A stretch of 64,000 bases of DNA from Cricetomys ansorgei (GCA_026225945.1 JAMJFZ010002564.1:1-64000), one strand, 5' to 3'. Positions 1 to 12,769 are shown, counted from the stretch's first letter. The notes: generated by a model from the sequence alone, not told the origin. Numbers and translations are program-made.

Positions 1-2130
1 AATTTCAAAACAGCATTTCATGCTTTTCTTTTCCATTAATAGTTGCCATTTTTGGTATCATGGGACTGAGGAGTTTGGTTATGCTTTCCTAATGAGGTAT
101 GTCTCTACTCCCAAAATTAAATATATATTTTAAAAAGTCTGTCATATGTTACATCTTTATTTGGATAGAAATAGGATTTTTCATTATATTACATTTTCCT
201 ATTGTGTATGCTGCCCATAGGATACATCATCAGTTCTTATCACAACCATGATGAGTTAAGGGCAAATGTTTCTTAGTGAATGTTGTGACCTTTCCTAGAA
301 AAACAACAATAAATTCTGTTTACTGCAGATGGGAAATGAAAAGTGGGCTAAGGAAATAATTTGACACAAGTCTGGCTTGGTAAAACAGTGAGGCATTACT
401 TATAGCAGTCTAGACAAGGAGATGGTGGCAGGAGTACAGGAGATTCATAAGCAGGTGCATCACTGAAGAAGCCACAGAAGCATGGTGATTGATAAAGCTG
501 CCTAGCTGTCTAACTTGCAGTCAGCTCTCTATGCTCTGCTTTCTTCCAGAAACTGTTTAGTTTTTGGGAGATGTACTCCTACGGCACTTCCTTGTCAATA
601 TGGTGTGCTTTGTGAGCTTCCAGAGTATTATGAGCCTCTTTCAAGAGAGAATGATTCAATTTTGAAGATATTGCTACAAAATATTGAATATGTCCTGTTT
701 CCGGCACAATGAATATTTAAACTGTAATTCTTATATTGATATTTGAAAAATTCCAAGAGATTTTTGTTTGGAAATATGGACTTAGAAAAAAAAATGTCTT
801 TTAAAAACTTTAAATTATTTTAATTTAATTTAATAAATCTAATTTAAATTATTGGTACCAGAGAGTTAAGCATTTGCGGTTATTTTAATGTTTGAACAGA
901 TTATTTACAATGTTTTATTTCTCAAGTATCAACTACAGTTCTTGTGTTTAATCTTTATGGTGCATGATTAAATGGAGTTATAAAAGATAGTTCAAAATTT
1001 TCTCAGAAACACATATTTTAATAGACAAACAATATTTATTAAAGACATAGAATAAGGTGTTTAAAACTCATATTTTTATTTGTTTGTTTTATTTGTTTAT
1101 TTGCTTTGTTACTTCACAAGAAAGTGAATATGCATTACAAACATATAAAGTGTGGTATGAGTTCTACATTGTGGTCAGCACCATAGCCTGGTGCAGAACA
1201 AATCAACAAATAGCCTGGCCGGTTCTGTGGAGGAAACCAGCATAGTTTGAAGTTCTAATTACTTATATTATCCAAAGAAAATAAATGGTTTATTACTTAA
1301 TAAAATTTGTTTTAATAATATTTATTCTTAAAATATTAGCCAATGATTTTTTAAAGTAACATAAATATAATGCTAGATAATTCACGTTTATTTGGTAATT
1401 ACTGAAGGTATGGTGGTGTTGTATATGTATTTGCTAAACTATATATGTATTATGTACACATTTTCTCCATTATTCTGACATCGTAGGTCCTTTAAATATA
1501 GAACTGGAATTAGGAAAGCTTGTTCCATAACTTTATATAAACATATATTAGATTCGTATTGAATCTCATTCACACAAATGCATAACTACATTTATTCATG
1601 AAAATTCAGTATTATTAATATAAAGATAATATTCATATGTTGAACTGTCAAAAAATAAAAAATAAAAAATCTCAGAAACAACATTTCCATGCTCGTGAAT
1701 GGTGCCTGTTCACCCACCTAGTTCATTACATCTCCTTAAGTAATTCAGATGTTCATGAATTTTGATTTGCTGCATTCATTAAAAGTTTCAAAGATTTCTT
1801 TCTGTAGTTCTCACCCTTTCTAGTTCATACATAAACATCAGAACAAGGCTTTGGAACAACAGGTAGTGGTATTGGGCCCATGCCAGTAATATGTTACATG
1901 GCACATCTGGCATTTCAGGCTGGTTGCTCTGGCAGATTGTTGCCTAGAAAAGGAGTATTGTAGGGTTAAAACTAAGGAGGCCTGATGTACCAGCATTCCA
2001 TGGTTTTGTCAGGACCAAGATAATGAGATAAAATGGCATTATTTACTTCATTATAACAGTCTAAGCAATGGCTCAGCCTATACCTGGACAGCAGCTTTTG
2101 CAGTCATGGAAGAGGATGTTTGTACATATC
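1..2130. repeat. Old duplicated non-coding block, copy A
   Basis: No gene seen. By eye this AT-rich stretch aligns, in the same order and orientation, with about 20.13-22.39 kb. Matching landmarks include a segment around 320-690 with 20,520-20,840, a run around 740-890 with 20,935-21,065, a short segment around 1,180-1,215 with 21,340-21,375, and a longer one around 1,790-2,120 with 22,050-22,385. In copy B this block lies 3' of OR gene 2, so copy A is probably the 3' flank of another OR gene to the left of the window (inference). Divergence is high, with many indels, so the duplication is old. Confidence 0.6.
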
Positions 2131-2856
2131 TTAAGAAGTCACTTAACTTAATTCAGCTGCTCAAGGATCATCAGCTTCACGTGCTGTCTTTGTGGTGGTG
2201 GGATGTTAGATCAGAAGTCTTAAGGGCTGTCTGTAGAGACAGAAAACCTATTTTTTTTTCCTTCTTAGATAGATAATTCTGTTCGTTTCTAGCTGACCTA
2301 GCTCTTCAGTGTCCTCAGAAATACTTGCAGTGTGAGTATTCCTACATTGTTGAAGTGTTTTGCTGATCAGGTTGGTTTTATTTGCATGTGTGTTCAGAAA
2401 TATTTGAAACTTATTTTAAGTGGTCCTAAGTCCACTGTGCCAAAACAATAAACATTGTTTAAATGTGATTCAACTTCAATGTTTTAAATGATTGTAAACA
2501 ATGTTTGAAACTATGAAACTGTATTGCTTCTATCTATGAATATAGTTACATAAAGCTTGTATTTCTGTGCCCCTTGGACACTTTGAAACTGAGGGGAGAT
2601 GATGTTTACTAGAGTAAGGAAGAGGTGTTTAGAAGGGGACACCAGATGCATTGGTAAAATGTACAGTTTATTTGAAAAAGAATAATTGTTATTGTATTGT
2701 AAACAATGCAACTGTAGTCAATAATCTTGTTTTATGTATTTAAATGGCCGATACAACAGATTTTTAAAGTAATATCAGCATAGATAATCCTGTGAAGAGA
2801 TAGGTATGTTACTTGGCAGGATTTAATCACTCCACAACATTTACATCTCTCTGCCT
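2131..2856. other. Intergenic, nothing recognised
   Basis: AT-rich unique-looking sequence between the duplicated block and the minisatellite. I see no OR motif, no clear SINE or L1 homology and no credible open frame. Confidence 0.4.
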
Positions 2857-3249
2857 TGGTGCCTGTGGGTGACCCTGGTATCTGTGGGATTTCCAGGTGC
2901 CTGTGGGATGACCAAATACCAGTATGTGCCTGTGGGAAGAGTGGATGCCTGTGAGATGTCTGGGTGTCTGTGGGTGGGCTTGGTGCTTGCATGATGTCTG
3001 AGTATCAGCCAGATTCCCTGGTGCCCAGAGGAGGTTCTGGTGCCTGCAGGGGTGTGGGGGTGGGGCTGATGTCTGTGTGCTGTATTGTGGGATATCTGGG
3101 TACCTGCAGAATGTCCATGTACCTGCAGGAGGCCCTGGTACCTATGGGAGGCCCTGGTGACTGCTGGATGACCAGGTGCCTGTTTGATGTCCAGGTACCT
3201 GAGAGATCACTGGTTGCCTGTGGGAGGCCCTGGTTCCTGCAGGGTGTTG
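2857..3249. repeat. Minisatellite, 19-bp period
   Basis: About 20 imperfect copies of a G-rich unit, roughly TGGTGCCTGTGGGAGGCCC. Most units are 18-20 bases; a few are expanded, for example near 2,899, 3,032 and 3,061. The best-preserved units are at about 3,120-3,170 and 3,211-3,249. It is a GC-rich island in AT-rich DNA. It leaves open frames on both strands (+ about 2,964-3,308, - about 2,732-2,992), but the period is not a multiple of three and the predicted peptides have no periodic structure, so I do not call genes. Confidence 0.85.
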
Positions 3250-4735
3250 TGGAGAGGGAGGAGTGGGAGGCGGCTATGGAATGCTTGGAGTCTGGGTTTG
3301 GGTGGTGAGGCTCAACTCCAGGTTCAATTTTGACATGCTTTGTCTCAGCTAGTATGGGCCAGTGGAATGTCTATTGATTAGAGCAGACTTCTGCCTCCAA
3401 AGACGATGGTGATGCCCACAATCCATGCTCCTGGCCCACAAAATCAATTTAATTTTCTTTTATTTGCTTCTTTTTTGGAATGGGAAGAGAGTGTTATCAA
3501 GATACATTGTATGAAACTCAAATTATTAATAAAAGTATTAAAAACTATCACACTGCCTCCAAACTTTTATCATGACATCTGAATATCATTTGCAGATACT
3601 AATTGTCATTGGTGGTGGCTATAAATAATTTAGAAATATGAGTCCTAATACCAAAATCAAAATCCAATTATAAGACTTATATGCTGTATAATTCCCTCTT
3701 TTTCTCTCTCTTCCCCTCCCTTCCTTCTTTTTTTTCCCTCTTTTATTTCCTTTCCCTGTTGTTTCTTACCTACTTTCTTGTCTTTGTAGTAACACATAAC
3801 TTATTTTCACTGGCAACGTCATTTGGCCGCTGTAAAACAGTCTTTAGTTGATATATTTTGGATGATAAAGAAGACTCTGCATATGTCTGTTTATAGTGGT
3901 CAGGCTTTGTTTGAAAGATTGAGAATTAACCCTACTTGTAAGTTCACAATTGAGCCTGACACTTTTTATTGATGTTCACAGAAGTCACAAAACACTTGGG
4001 TCAGCTTCAAAAAACTTGACCATTCACAATACAAAAGACAACATGAACTACAAGTTCTTATCTCTTTAATGCTTTAAAAATCTTATAAAGCCAGTGTAAA
4101 GGAAGCTGAAAGACTATACTTAGTGCTATATGTGTCATAGCCTCAGCCGTAGGGAATCCTCAATGTAAGGGGCTGTTGATAAATGTGGCCAAAATATGCA
4201 ACAAATAGAAATGTCCTTTTTTTTCTAATTTACCAAACAAACTCATTCTTTTTCTGGGAGGAAATTCTATCTCCATCTTCTCAAGGTTGTTCTCTGCATA
4301 TTCTTGGAAAGATAACTCAGAGAAAGCTTGTTAATTCTTCATAATAAAATATATAGAACTGAATAATCACCTTTCAATGATAACTAGACCAAATAACAAT
4401 AATGCAGGCTTGTAAATTCATAATTCTTTTTTATTCAATAGACATTATTTAGCCTGTATTTTGTGTCCTCCTAAGATTATCTAAAATGTGAACTAATGTG
4501 GTAAATAAGCTTCATAATGTGAAAAATTATGCATTAAAGATTATTATTTACATTTTTTAAAATATCCCTGTCTCTTGATTTATGACTTTATATTCTGCTT
4601 TATGTAAATATGATATTTTGTTACTAAAACTCTTGTTTAGTCTTAGCTCTTTTCAATAGAGATTACGTCACTTTCCATATTTTATGTTCATTCATCTGTG
4701 GCAAAAAATTATAACAATGCACACACACACACGCA
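3250..4735. other. Intergenic with a pyrimidine tract
   Basis: No gene seen. A nearly pure C/T tract lies at about 3,692-3,765. The rest is AT-rich with no motif I can name. Confidence 0.4.
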
Positions 4736-4737
4736 GA

Positions 4738-5090
4738 AAACCATGGTGGCACATGCATAAGATATAAGAATTAAGGAAAATGAGGAAAAAGGATCACAAT
4801 TTGAAGATTAGCCTGACAAACAAAGTGAATTCCAGGCCAGGCTGGATGATGTAGAGATACTTTATCTCAGAAGCAAAGCAATGTGAACAACAACAACAAC
4901 AAACAAACAAAAACAAAGAAACAACAATAGAAAGAAAACGTGAACATGAATATTGCTAATAAATCTTAAATGGTAAAGTAGGTTTGTAATCCTAGCACTA
5001 CAGCGGGAAAAGTTACAAGGATCTTGAATTTGTAGACTACCTGGGCTAAACAGTAGTATCGTGTTTGAAATAATAAATAACATTTTTTTA
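4738..5090 (+). repeat. Two degraded B1/B4-type SINE fragments
   Basis: The first (about 4,738-4,885) keeps the order typical of 7SL-derived rodent SINEs: a 'gtggcacatgc' start, a 'ggatcaca' segment, a 'gaattccaggccag' segment and a 'tatctcag' end, then an AAC-rich tail at about 4,886-4,930. The second (about 4,978-5,075) has 'gtaatcctagcac' followed by a 'gactacctgggct' segment. Both are heavily diverged. Confidence 0.55.
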
Positions 5091-6089
5091 AAAAGCAAAA
5101 GTTCCAATTAGGTGTTTAAACACAAAGCATGATACAAACGTATAGTCCAGAAATAGGTACACATATTCATTAGTAATTAAGAAACTATTTTGCTCAGGTA
5201 CATTATGTAACCCAAGGAAAGTTTTCCCTCAAATAGTTGTGGAATTATTGTATAAGTGGCTGTCTTTTTCCCGGCAGGTCAGTATTACAGCACACACAAT
5301 CTATAGTTATTGTTAAATTTTCTCTTGCAAAAGCCTGTGTTGCATTTTTCTGTTACTATGAATGATAGCCAATATGAAGGAAGCCTCCAGCTCAGTTACA
5401 ACTTGACTTCTGTGCCATGTGTCCAAAGTGGGTTATATATTTAGCAATGAGGCTTTACTCTCTAGCTCTGGCAGGCAATCAAAAGCAGTGGTAATATCCT
5501 GTATTATTTATGAGGCCTCTGGGGGCTCTCTGGCCAATATCACATATAGAGGTGCCTCATATTTGGAACGTGGGCTCTTCTTTAAATGCTATGATTACTG
5601 TATGCAGCAAAATAGATCTTTTTGCTTTTGTAGGTTAATTTAAAATATGAATACATTTCAACTTCATCAATTTTCTCTTGTTATGAATTAAATTTTCTTA
5701 CTTCTTTCTGTAATGGTTGACATATGTTTAGAATTAAATTTCAAGTAATTAGAGATAAAATTTGCCATGTACATAAATTGAAATTACTCTTTGGAACATT
5801 GAATTAGCAAGAACATAAATGAAGGTTTAAGCTTGGTCATCATGGCTAGTAATAGAAATAAATACAAATTCTTTGCAATATTTGTCATGGCCCAAGGGAC
5901 CAAATTTTCCATCTTAAGAGGTGAACATTTAATTGCAATTTGATTGTATCTATCTGGCTTCTTTTTCTGTTTTTGTGTCAATAAAGAAACAAAGTAAATA
6001 TGACATGACCGAGAGTGTTTTTAAAATGCACACTTGTTGAGAAACTTCTATCTACAATAAGTAAATAGCACTAAAAACTCAATCACAAA
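5091..6089. other. Intergenic, nothing recognised
   Basis: AT-rich sequence. The open frames here are short, have no hydrophobic or motif pattern resembling a known protein, and are explained by chance. Confidence 0.4.
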
Positions 6090-7010
6090 GAAACAAAAAC
6101 TGTAAGACATAGGCAAAAATTTGAATGTCTATATCACCAAAGAAAATATACAGATGAAATACCAGCATTTGAAAAAAAAAGTAAATTTATTTGAAATTAG
6201 GAAATTGCAAAATAAAACAATTTAACATGTTGCATCTATCAGCATGACTAAAGTTGAAAAAATAATCCTGACCCCCAAATTCCTTAGCACCAAACAGGAT
6301 ATAGAACAATGGGAAATTTCATGTGCTTTTTATGAGAATTTAGAAAAGACATTTTGGAAGAGAATATAGTTGATTTTTTAATTGAGAAAAATTTTTCTTC
6401 AAACATATTTTGACCATGATTTTCCCTCCCACAATTCCTCCCAGATCCTCCCTACTTTCTTATCTACCCAACGTCATTCTCTCCTTCTCTGAAAAAAAAT
6501 CCAAACTAAAATGAAACCAAACCAAACTAAACTAAACCAAACCAAACCAAAACAAAACAAAACCCCCCAAATGTTCTCACCAACACAAATATGCAGACAG
6601 AAAGCTTGCATGGGAATGTGGCAGCTTTCTTCGTATTTGCCAAAACCACCAACCAACCAAGTTATTCCTCAGAAGGTGAGTGGATAAACTGCAGCACATT
6701 CCATGTAAGGAAATTGGAAGACATTAGTTACTAAGCCTTGAAAAATGTAGAGGGGTCTTAAACACATTGCTAAGTGAGAAACTCAGTCTGCATAGGTTGG
6801 ATTCTAGGTGAGTTCAATGGCAATACTCTAGGGAGTAGGTAAACTCACAGTGACAATGTAAATATCAATGGTTGCTAGAGATTTGGAGGGAGCAGAGAAA
6901 AATAGGAGAAATATAGGGAAGTTCTGTCAATGAGAATGTTATAGGGGAGTTCTAAGGCAATGAGACTATTCTGAATGATTCTGTGGTGTTGTATACATGA
7001 TGCCATTCAT
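6090..7010 (+). repeat. Old L1 3' region, sense, interrupted by a second L1 piece
   Basis: The flanks (about 6,090-6,375 and 6,660-7,010) resemble the tail of L1 ORF2 and the adjoining 3' region in sense orientation: A-rich coding-like sequence, then segments like those that follow ORF2 in old mammalian L1s. Between them, about 6,380-6,655 resembles the C-rich 3' end of a rodent L1 in antisense orientation, with an (AAACC)n-like simple repeat at about 6,508-6,565. This is a nested insertion. Confidence 0.5.
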
Positions 7011-7059
7011 TTTTTTGACTCTGGAGACTCTTGTAGCACAAAGACTGCATCTTCTTTTT

Positions 7060-7400
7060 GAGGTTCTCTGTTAGCCTATATTGACTGCATAAACTAATGG
7101 TCTTTAGTATGGAATTTTAATGGGTATATATAAAGCACTTTCACTGTCTTTGTCCTCCTACCACCCACTCTTGAGTCTAGCTTCTCCACAGGACAGAAAA
7201 CATGGTACCTATCTAAATCTAACATTTCACTTAACTTGATCTGTAATTCCATGCTGTTTCCTTCAATTTTCAGAATTTAGTTCTGAATAACACTCTACCA
7301 TGCATCTACAATATATTTCCTTTATACATCCCTTCAGTTCTATGTGTAAAATTGGGTTGTTTGGATGAAACTTAGGGGACCAGTGATGTGCCTTCGAATC
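7060..7400 (-). repeat. Possible old L1 3' fragment, antisense
   Basis: Weak resemblance to antisense old L1 (a pyrimidine-rich start, then segments like those around the ORF2 tail). The class is not certain. Confidence 0.3.
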
Positions 7401-7569
7401 TATCTCTTATGAGCCTTATTTCATAGCTACACAGAGGAAAATAGAGCTATAAATAAATAAAGGTCAGTTGTGCTGTATCACTTCTTGGCAGCTTCATACT
7501 AAGAAAACTTCCAACCTGGATTTAAACTCAGAATGACTTAAAATGCCTTCTATATTCTTTAATCTATCC

Positions 7570-8514
7570 TTTACCAAACCTCCCCCTTTGAATGTTAAAG
7601 CATTGAATATTTATTAATGAAATCTCAGAGGATTGTAGGAGATCTTTAGAAATGGTGAATGATTATATCCTTTCCTCTTGTAGAGTTGTTCTTACACTGG
7701 AGAAAATTCCCAAAGGATCACACACAACTCTGCCCTGGGAACTAGGTACTCCTGGAGGGAAATTATAAATTAAGTAGAACTTTGAATCCCCAGAGATTCA
7801 ATGTTAGGTTTATGTTATCTATTGTAAATAGGCTCAGAAATTTCTACCATCAAAGGGTTCATGCAACCTAGGAGGCAGTCATAAAGGTGAGAAAAATTTT
7901 CTGTGCTGGTCCATTAAGTACACTGTAATTTGAATGAGATAATAATATTTGCAGCTTCACACATAGGTGTTTCTTTTCTTTCATCATGTAGGTAAGGAGA
8001 AAATATCTAGATAAATTCTCAAATGGAAGTCGTGTAATTTTTCCCAATGTACTAGTCGTAGAAGGTCAGAGATGGATCTGTACTGATGAGTATTAATTCA
8101 TTTATCGTCAGATACTCAGAGTCTTTAGGGCATTGGAAGGAAAGGGTCTTGTGCTGCAAAAACAGTGAACCATCCAGAAGAAAGGTAAGCCCAGAGTCAC
8201 CCATGTTTTGATCATTTTCCTTAAAATACAAAGCTAATATAAATCATGGGATGAGAAGCATGCTACTGGATTACTTCTTTTAGCCGTAATCATAAGTGGA
8301 GGCTAACAAATGGAGGAAATGTTCAGCAACAATTCTATCATCATGAATGTGGGAATAAGAACATGTGATAGTCATGTTCTTTGGATTCCTTGCTGTGTTT
8401 TTTTTTATGCAACCCTGAGATTGGAAACAATGAATTCTAGCACTCTCTATCTGGGGTCAAGATGCAGGGTTCCTTGCTAATGTTAGCTGGTTTTACTGAT
8501 TGATGTTCCTACAG
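7570..8514 (+). promoter_or_regulatory. Upstream region, 5' UTR exon end and intron of OR gene 1
   Basis: This aligns with the region upstream of OR gene 2 (about 16,800-17,860). A candidate non-coding exon ends at 8,184 with donor GTAAGC at 8,185; the gene 2 counterpart ends at 17,316 with donor GTGAGT. The intron would be 8,185-8,514, ending in a 'cctacag' acceptor directly before an ATG. A non-coding first exon a short way upstream of a single coding exon is the normal OR layout. The transcription start cannot be placed. Confidence 0.5.
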
Positions 8515-9465
8515 ATGCCACACATGAAGCAAATGGATATAGAGAATGACTCTTCGGTGACTGAGTTCATTCTTATGGGGTTAACAGACCAGCCTAAGCT
8601 CCAGCTGCCCCTTTTTGTCCTGTTCTTCATCAACTTCACGGCCACTGTGGTGGGAAATTTGAGCTTAATGAGTCTCATCTGTCTGAATTCTCATCTTCAC
8701 ACACCAATGTATTTTTTCATCCTTAACTTGTCCTTCATTGACTTCTGCTATTCATTTGTTTTTACCCCCAAAATGCTGATGAGCTTTGTTTCAGAAAAGA
8801 ACACCATCTCTTTCATAGGATGTATGACTCAGCTGTTTTTCTTTTGTCTTTTTGTTAATTCAGAGTGCTATGTGCTGACAGCCATGGCCTATGATAGGTT
8901 TGTGGCCATCTGTCAGCCCTTGCTTTACACAGTAGTCATGTCTCCTGGGGTGTGTTCCCTGCTAATGCTTGCTTCACACTTGATGGGGCTTTCTACTGCT
9001 ATCGTCCACACAGGGTGTATAATCAGGCTTAGGTTTTGTGATTCAAAAATCATCAATCATTACATGTGTGATACTTTCCCCCTTCTTGAGCTTGCCTGTG
9101 GTAACAGCCACACCAATGAGCTTGTGAGTTCTGTTTCTGTGGCTGTAGTTGTTGCTGTATCTAGCCTCATTATCGTATCCTCCTATGCTTTGATTCTCAT
9201 TAATGTTATTCATTTGTCATCGTCTAAGGGTTGGTCCAAAGCGGTGAGCACATGTAGTTCTCACATAATAACTGTTGCCCTGTTCTACGGATTTGGTCTG
9301 CTTGCTCATATCAAGCCATCATCTGTGTCATCTGTGGTTCAGAGGAAATTTTTTTCTGTAGTTTACACTTTTGTGCTGCCTTTGCTGAACCCCCTCATTT
9401 ATAGTCTCAGGAACAAGGATGTCAAACTTGCTGTGAAGAGGACACTGAAGAGAATCACAGACTAA
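8515..9465 (+). CDS. Olfactory receptor, OR8-type (gene 1)
   Basis: Predicted odorant receptor, a seven-transmembrane GPCR expected in the cilia of olfactory sensory neurons and coupled to Golf. The 316-residue frame is open and has all main OR marks. It has an N-terminal N-x-S glycosylation site (residue 11), GN in TM1 (47-48), LHTPMY in the first intracellular loop (61-66), [10 protein letters not shown] at the end of TM3 (124-133; F replaces the usual second Y), extracellular-loop cysteines, KAVSTCSSH before TM6 and [14 protein letters not shown] at TM7. I start at the ATG that abuts the splice acceptor; in the spliced mRNA it would have A at -3. ATGs at 8,524 and 8,533 are in frame; 8,533 gives 310 residues and puts the glycosylation site at residue 5, as in genes 3-6. 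Its closest relative in the window is gene 2. Nothing suggests inactivation. Confidence 0.95.
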   Translation: MPHMKQMDIENDSSVTEFILMGLTDQPKLQLPLFVLFFINFTATVVGNLSLMSLICLNSHLHTPMYFFILNLSFIDFCYSFVFTPKMLMSFVSEKNTISFIGCMTQLFFFCLFVNSECYVLTAMAYDRFVAICQPLLYTVVMSPGVCSLLMLASHLMGLSTAIVHTGCIIRLRFCDSKIINHYMCDTFPLLELACGNSHTNELVSSVSVAVVVAVSSLIIVSSYALILINVIHLSSSKGWSKAVSTCSSHIITVALFYGFGLLAHIKPSSVSSVVQRKFFSVVYTFVLPLLNPLIYSLRNKDVKLAVKRTLKRITD

Positions 9466-9601
9466 GTGAACTGGTTGGATTGTTAACATCATCCACATCT
9501 CCAGTTTGGCTCTTTCTTTTCACTTTTCTTCCCTACCAACTTCCTTCTATGATATATTTTCCTTCTCTTCATTTTTATTTATTTAATATTTATAAAGTTG
9601 A
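9466..9601 (+). other. 3' flank of OR gene 1
   Basis: Pyrimidine-rich sequence after the stop codon, loosely similar to the sequence after gene 2. I do not see a convincing polyadenylation signal before the SINE. Confidence 0.4.
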
Positions 9602-9758
9602 GCTGGGCTGTGGTAGTGCACTCCTTTAATCCCAGTACTTGGGAGGCAGAGACAGACAGATTTCTATGAGTTTTAGTCCAGTTTGGTCCATAGAGTGAGT
9701 TCCAGGACAGCAAGAATTACAACAGAGAATCCCTGTCTTGAAAATACAAAAGAAAAAA
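9602..9758 (+). repeat. B1 SINE
   Basis: Has the B1 start ('gagctgggctgtggtag'), the 'taatcccagtacttgggag' box segment, a 'gagtgagttccaggacag' segment and a 'cctgtcttgaaaa' end followed by an A-rich tail. It is moderately diverged and inserted about 140 bases after the gene 1 stop codon. Confidence 0.9.
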
Positions 9759-9779
9759 AAATTATAGAGTAGAAAAGGA

Positions 9780-9985
9780 ATATTTCTACTCTAGTGACTT
9801 TTCCTCTTCCATCATGTTATGTAGTTACATTTTTCCTCTCTCTGCATAGAATGGAGTTACAATTTATGTGGGCTCATTCATGGTCTGGATACCTGTCTTC
9901 CATGTGAATGTGGCTCCAACTTACTCTTGTACCTTCTATCAGATAGAGACTCTGGGATGATATTGTTTCATAATTTTTTATTATT
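9780..9985 (+). repeat. 3'-flank block shared by OR units
   Basis: By eye this aligns with about 18,925-19,060 (after gene 2) and about 22,768-22,900 (no OR gene there). The shared core starts 'tttctact...' and runs through a 'ttcc..ca.ta.tg.agt' pattern. Confidence 0.45.
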
Positions 9986-10013
9986 TATATATTTAGAAAA
10001 TTTAATATATGAG

Positions 10014-10015
<2 letters not shown>

Positions 10016-10066
<51 letters not shown>
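10016..10066. repeat. (TA)n microsatellite
   Basis: About 25 uninterrupted TA units. Confidence 0.98.
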
Positions 10067-10069
<3 letters not shown>

Positions 10070-10070
<1 letters not shown>

Positions 10071-11140
10071 GTATCCCACTTCCCCCATTCCAACTTCTCC
10101 TGTATTCCTCTACCTCTGTTTCAGTCATGACCTCTAATTTAATTCAATATATATGCATTTATAACAATATATTTGCATATGTATATATGCAAATATACAT
10201 ATTTACAAATAAACATAAAGTCTGCTTAGACTATTTAGTGTTACTTATATTTATCTTATATTTATATTCTTTTAGGACTAACTATTCAGGATAAACTATC
10301 AGAGAACTCATCCTTTGAAAGATTGATTTCTCCCTTACTCAACAGAAATTAACTGACTAGTACTCTTCATCTAGAGTTGGGGCCTTCTTAGATTTCCTCT
10401 ATTTACCTTGACATGTCAACTGTGATCATTGTTGTACAGATCTTGTTTAGGCAGCCATATTTTTGGTATTTAATGGATACATCTCCCTGTCATATACAGA
10501 AGACACTATCCCACAGAAGACACCCTGGTCTTCTAGCAGCTACAATCTTTCCACCCCTTGTCATTGATGCCCTCTGAGCCTAAGGTGTAGGGGCTATAGT
10601 GTATTAGTATTAGTATAGTTTTATACACACCACCCCCATATATATAGTATTATAGTGTATATATATTCACTGGGGATAGGCAACCTATGAACATCTTTGA
10701 TAAGGGTGAGAGCTACACTTATCTGTGGGTATGAGTATATGTATTTTGAATGCAATGAGAAATTATACTGGATTGGGAAAAATCACAGTAATAGGTTCTC
10801 CTTTAGTCCATAATAGGGTGTATAGCTCTACCAGCCATGGATATTTGGCCAGGATTAAAGTGACAGGAATGAATCCCTGCCTACTATGCAAGCCTTAAGT
10901 TCAATTATACAGCTGTTGGTTGCTCCTAAGATGGAAGTACCATAATTGTAACATTGGGAGTATCTTGCAATGCTAGTCATTGTTGTCATTCACAGGAGTT
11001 GTAGCTGGGTAGAAAGATTGTCTTTCCACTTGTCAGCTTGTATCAAACCTTGAGATACTCTGAGAGCTAGTCCTCACAAATTCTTCGGTGCTAGGCATAG
11101 GAAGCCTCAGAGTTGTTAAAGGAAGTTAAAAGACTACCTA
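10070..11140 (-). repeat. L1 (Lx-type) 3' UTR fragment, antisense
   Basis: Shares ordered segments with about 24,590-25,740 and with about 54,280-54,960: a C-rich start, a 'gcctaaggtgtaggg' segment, a 'gagagctacacttatctgtgg' region, 'aattatacagctgttggtt', and a 'gtagctgggtag' segment. I assign it to an old rodent L1 3' UTR from memory of the family; the orientation follows from that. Confidence 0.6.
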
Positions 11141-12189
11141 ATAATGTCCTCTTTTCCTGTGACCCTTGGTTGCCTCTCAGAATTTGAAGGCAAGACCCTA
11201 TTGCTGAAGACATCATGCTTCTCAGACACAAGACTTGAAGGAATTGAGCTGGAACTGATTTTGTCTTACCTTAAAATAACACTACCAACTGTTATTTTCT
11301 TGATATATATTATCTATCCATGGAATGCCAGAGTGTTGATTGCTTTCTAAATAAATTCATCTCTCTTTTGCTTTTCTGAAAGAATTCTGCAGATTCATTT
11401 GCTATTTCAGGGTGTTAATTATTTGTACATGCATTAAAAGAGAAAACAGATGACAAAAATTGCAGATTGTAAAGTCATCAATACTTTGAGAATCATTCAG
11501 TGTTTTGTAAAAGTATTTTTTATTTTGGATTTTTAGATAAGTGTCTTAGTGATACTATATGTTTTCTTGGAATAATGCTCAATTTTTACAGATATTTGAA
11601 GGTGGATTAGATTACCTTTCTGTGCATGTTTTTCTTCAAACCCAACAGATATTGCTGTGAATTGACAATTTGTCATGAATATAAATGAAATTATCATTAG
11701 TTTTTATCTGTTTATTATGTCTGTGATTGTTTTAAAAAAGCTCTTGGCTATTGAATGGAGTATTAATGCCCAAAGTTGCTATTTCCGTTACTTCATGACA
11801 AACATTTTCTTTTGCAACAAATCGTCTAATTCCATAAACAATCCACAGCTGTAATTATATTTCATTGACCAAATATATGATTTTCCATAGATTTATATTT
11901 GGCAACATCAATATGTATCAACATATGTGTAAATGTATTAAGACTATGTTCATATACATGTATTTATATCTCAAATAAGGAGCAATTAGAACCCTTTCTT
12001 TTAATGTGTAAACTTTATTTATCCCATTTTTATCTCAGAAAAAAATACCTGAAATATCATGCAATGTGTCACATTTCAAAATATGTTATCATAATCCTCC
12101 TCTTCCTGTTCTGTGGATAAGAAAATGATTATAAGATTTGCTTAAGGCTGTACAGCTGATGTCAAGAGAGAATATAAGTGACATGCTTC
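11141..12189. other. Intergenic, nothing recognised
   Basis: AT-rich. Short open frames at 11,144-11,350 and 11,899-12,120 show no protein-like character. Confidence 0.4.
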
Positions 12190-12560
12190 TAGGATTTCAG
12201 CTTTTGTTTAAAACATTTTGAATTCTATGAAGGAATGGAAGTACAGAAAGAGAATTGTGACAGAATAGGAAGTACTTCTCAGAGTTGTGTCATACTGAGT
12301 CCAAAAGTAGGCATTCGATGGGCATAGTAGCACCAGCAAAGATGTCTCAAGAACAGAAATTATCTACAAGGCTTTGATGCCAGGTAGAAAATGCTCATAT
12401 CTCCATGTCAGAGTGGTTTTAAAATGAAGCAAGCAGGCTGAGCTGCACAGTTACATTTTACTGGTCTTTTTAGATTAATGGTGGTTTTTCTGGCATGATG
12501 AAGCTGAGGAGTTTTGCTAAAGATTTTGTTCTGAAGCATGCTGCTCTTTCTTTAATAAAT
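12190..12560. repeat. Block shared with the 20.0-20.2 kb and 23.6-23.75 kb flanks
   Basis: The part around 12,430-12,540 (a 'gctgaggagtttt' core) aligns loosely with about 60-100, 20,165-20,205 and 23,700-23,740. It is an old part of the tandem OR unit. Confidence 0.4.
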
Positions 12561-12769
12561 ACATACTGTAAGAAACCCATTAGAAATGATGACTTCATTT
12601 ATACATAAAAGTGATTAATACAGATAAAAATGATCAAAATCTGTATTCTTCATTTCTTTTGCTTATCTCATGTGGAAGATATTGCTTCACGTCCATTTCT
12701 GTCTTTGTTTCCTTGTTTTAGAGAAGTTCAAACATGAGTACTATATTTATGCCATTTCACCCATCCATC

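Noticed and set aside
2732..3308. Open frames of 86 and 114 codons on opposite strands over the minisatellite
   Set aside because: They arise from a stop-poor G-rich tandem repeat whose period is not a multiple of three.
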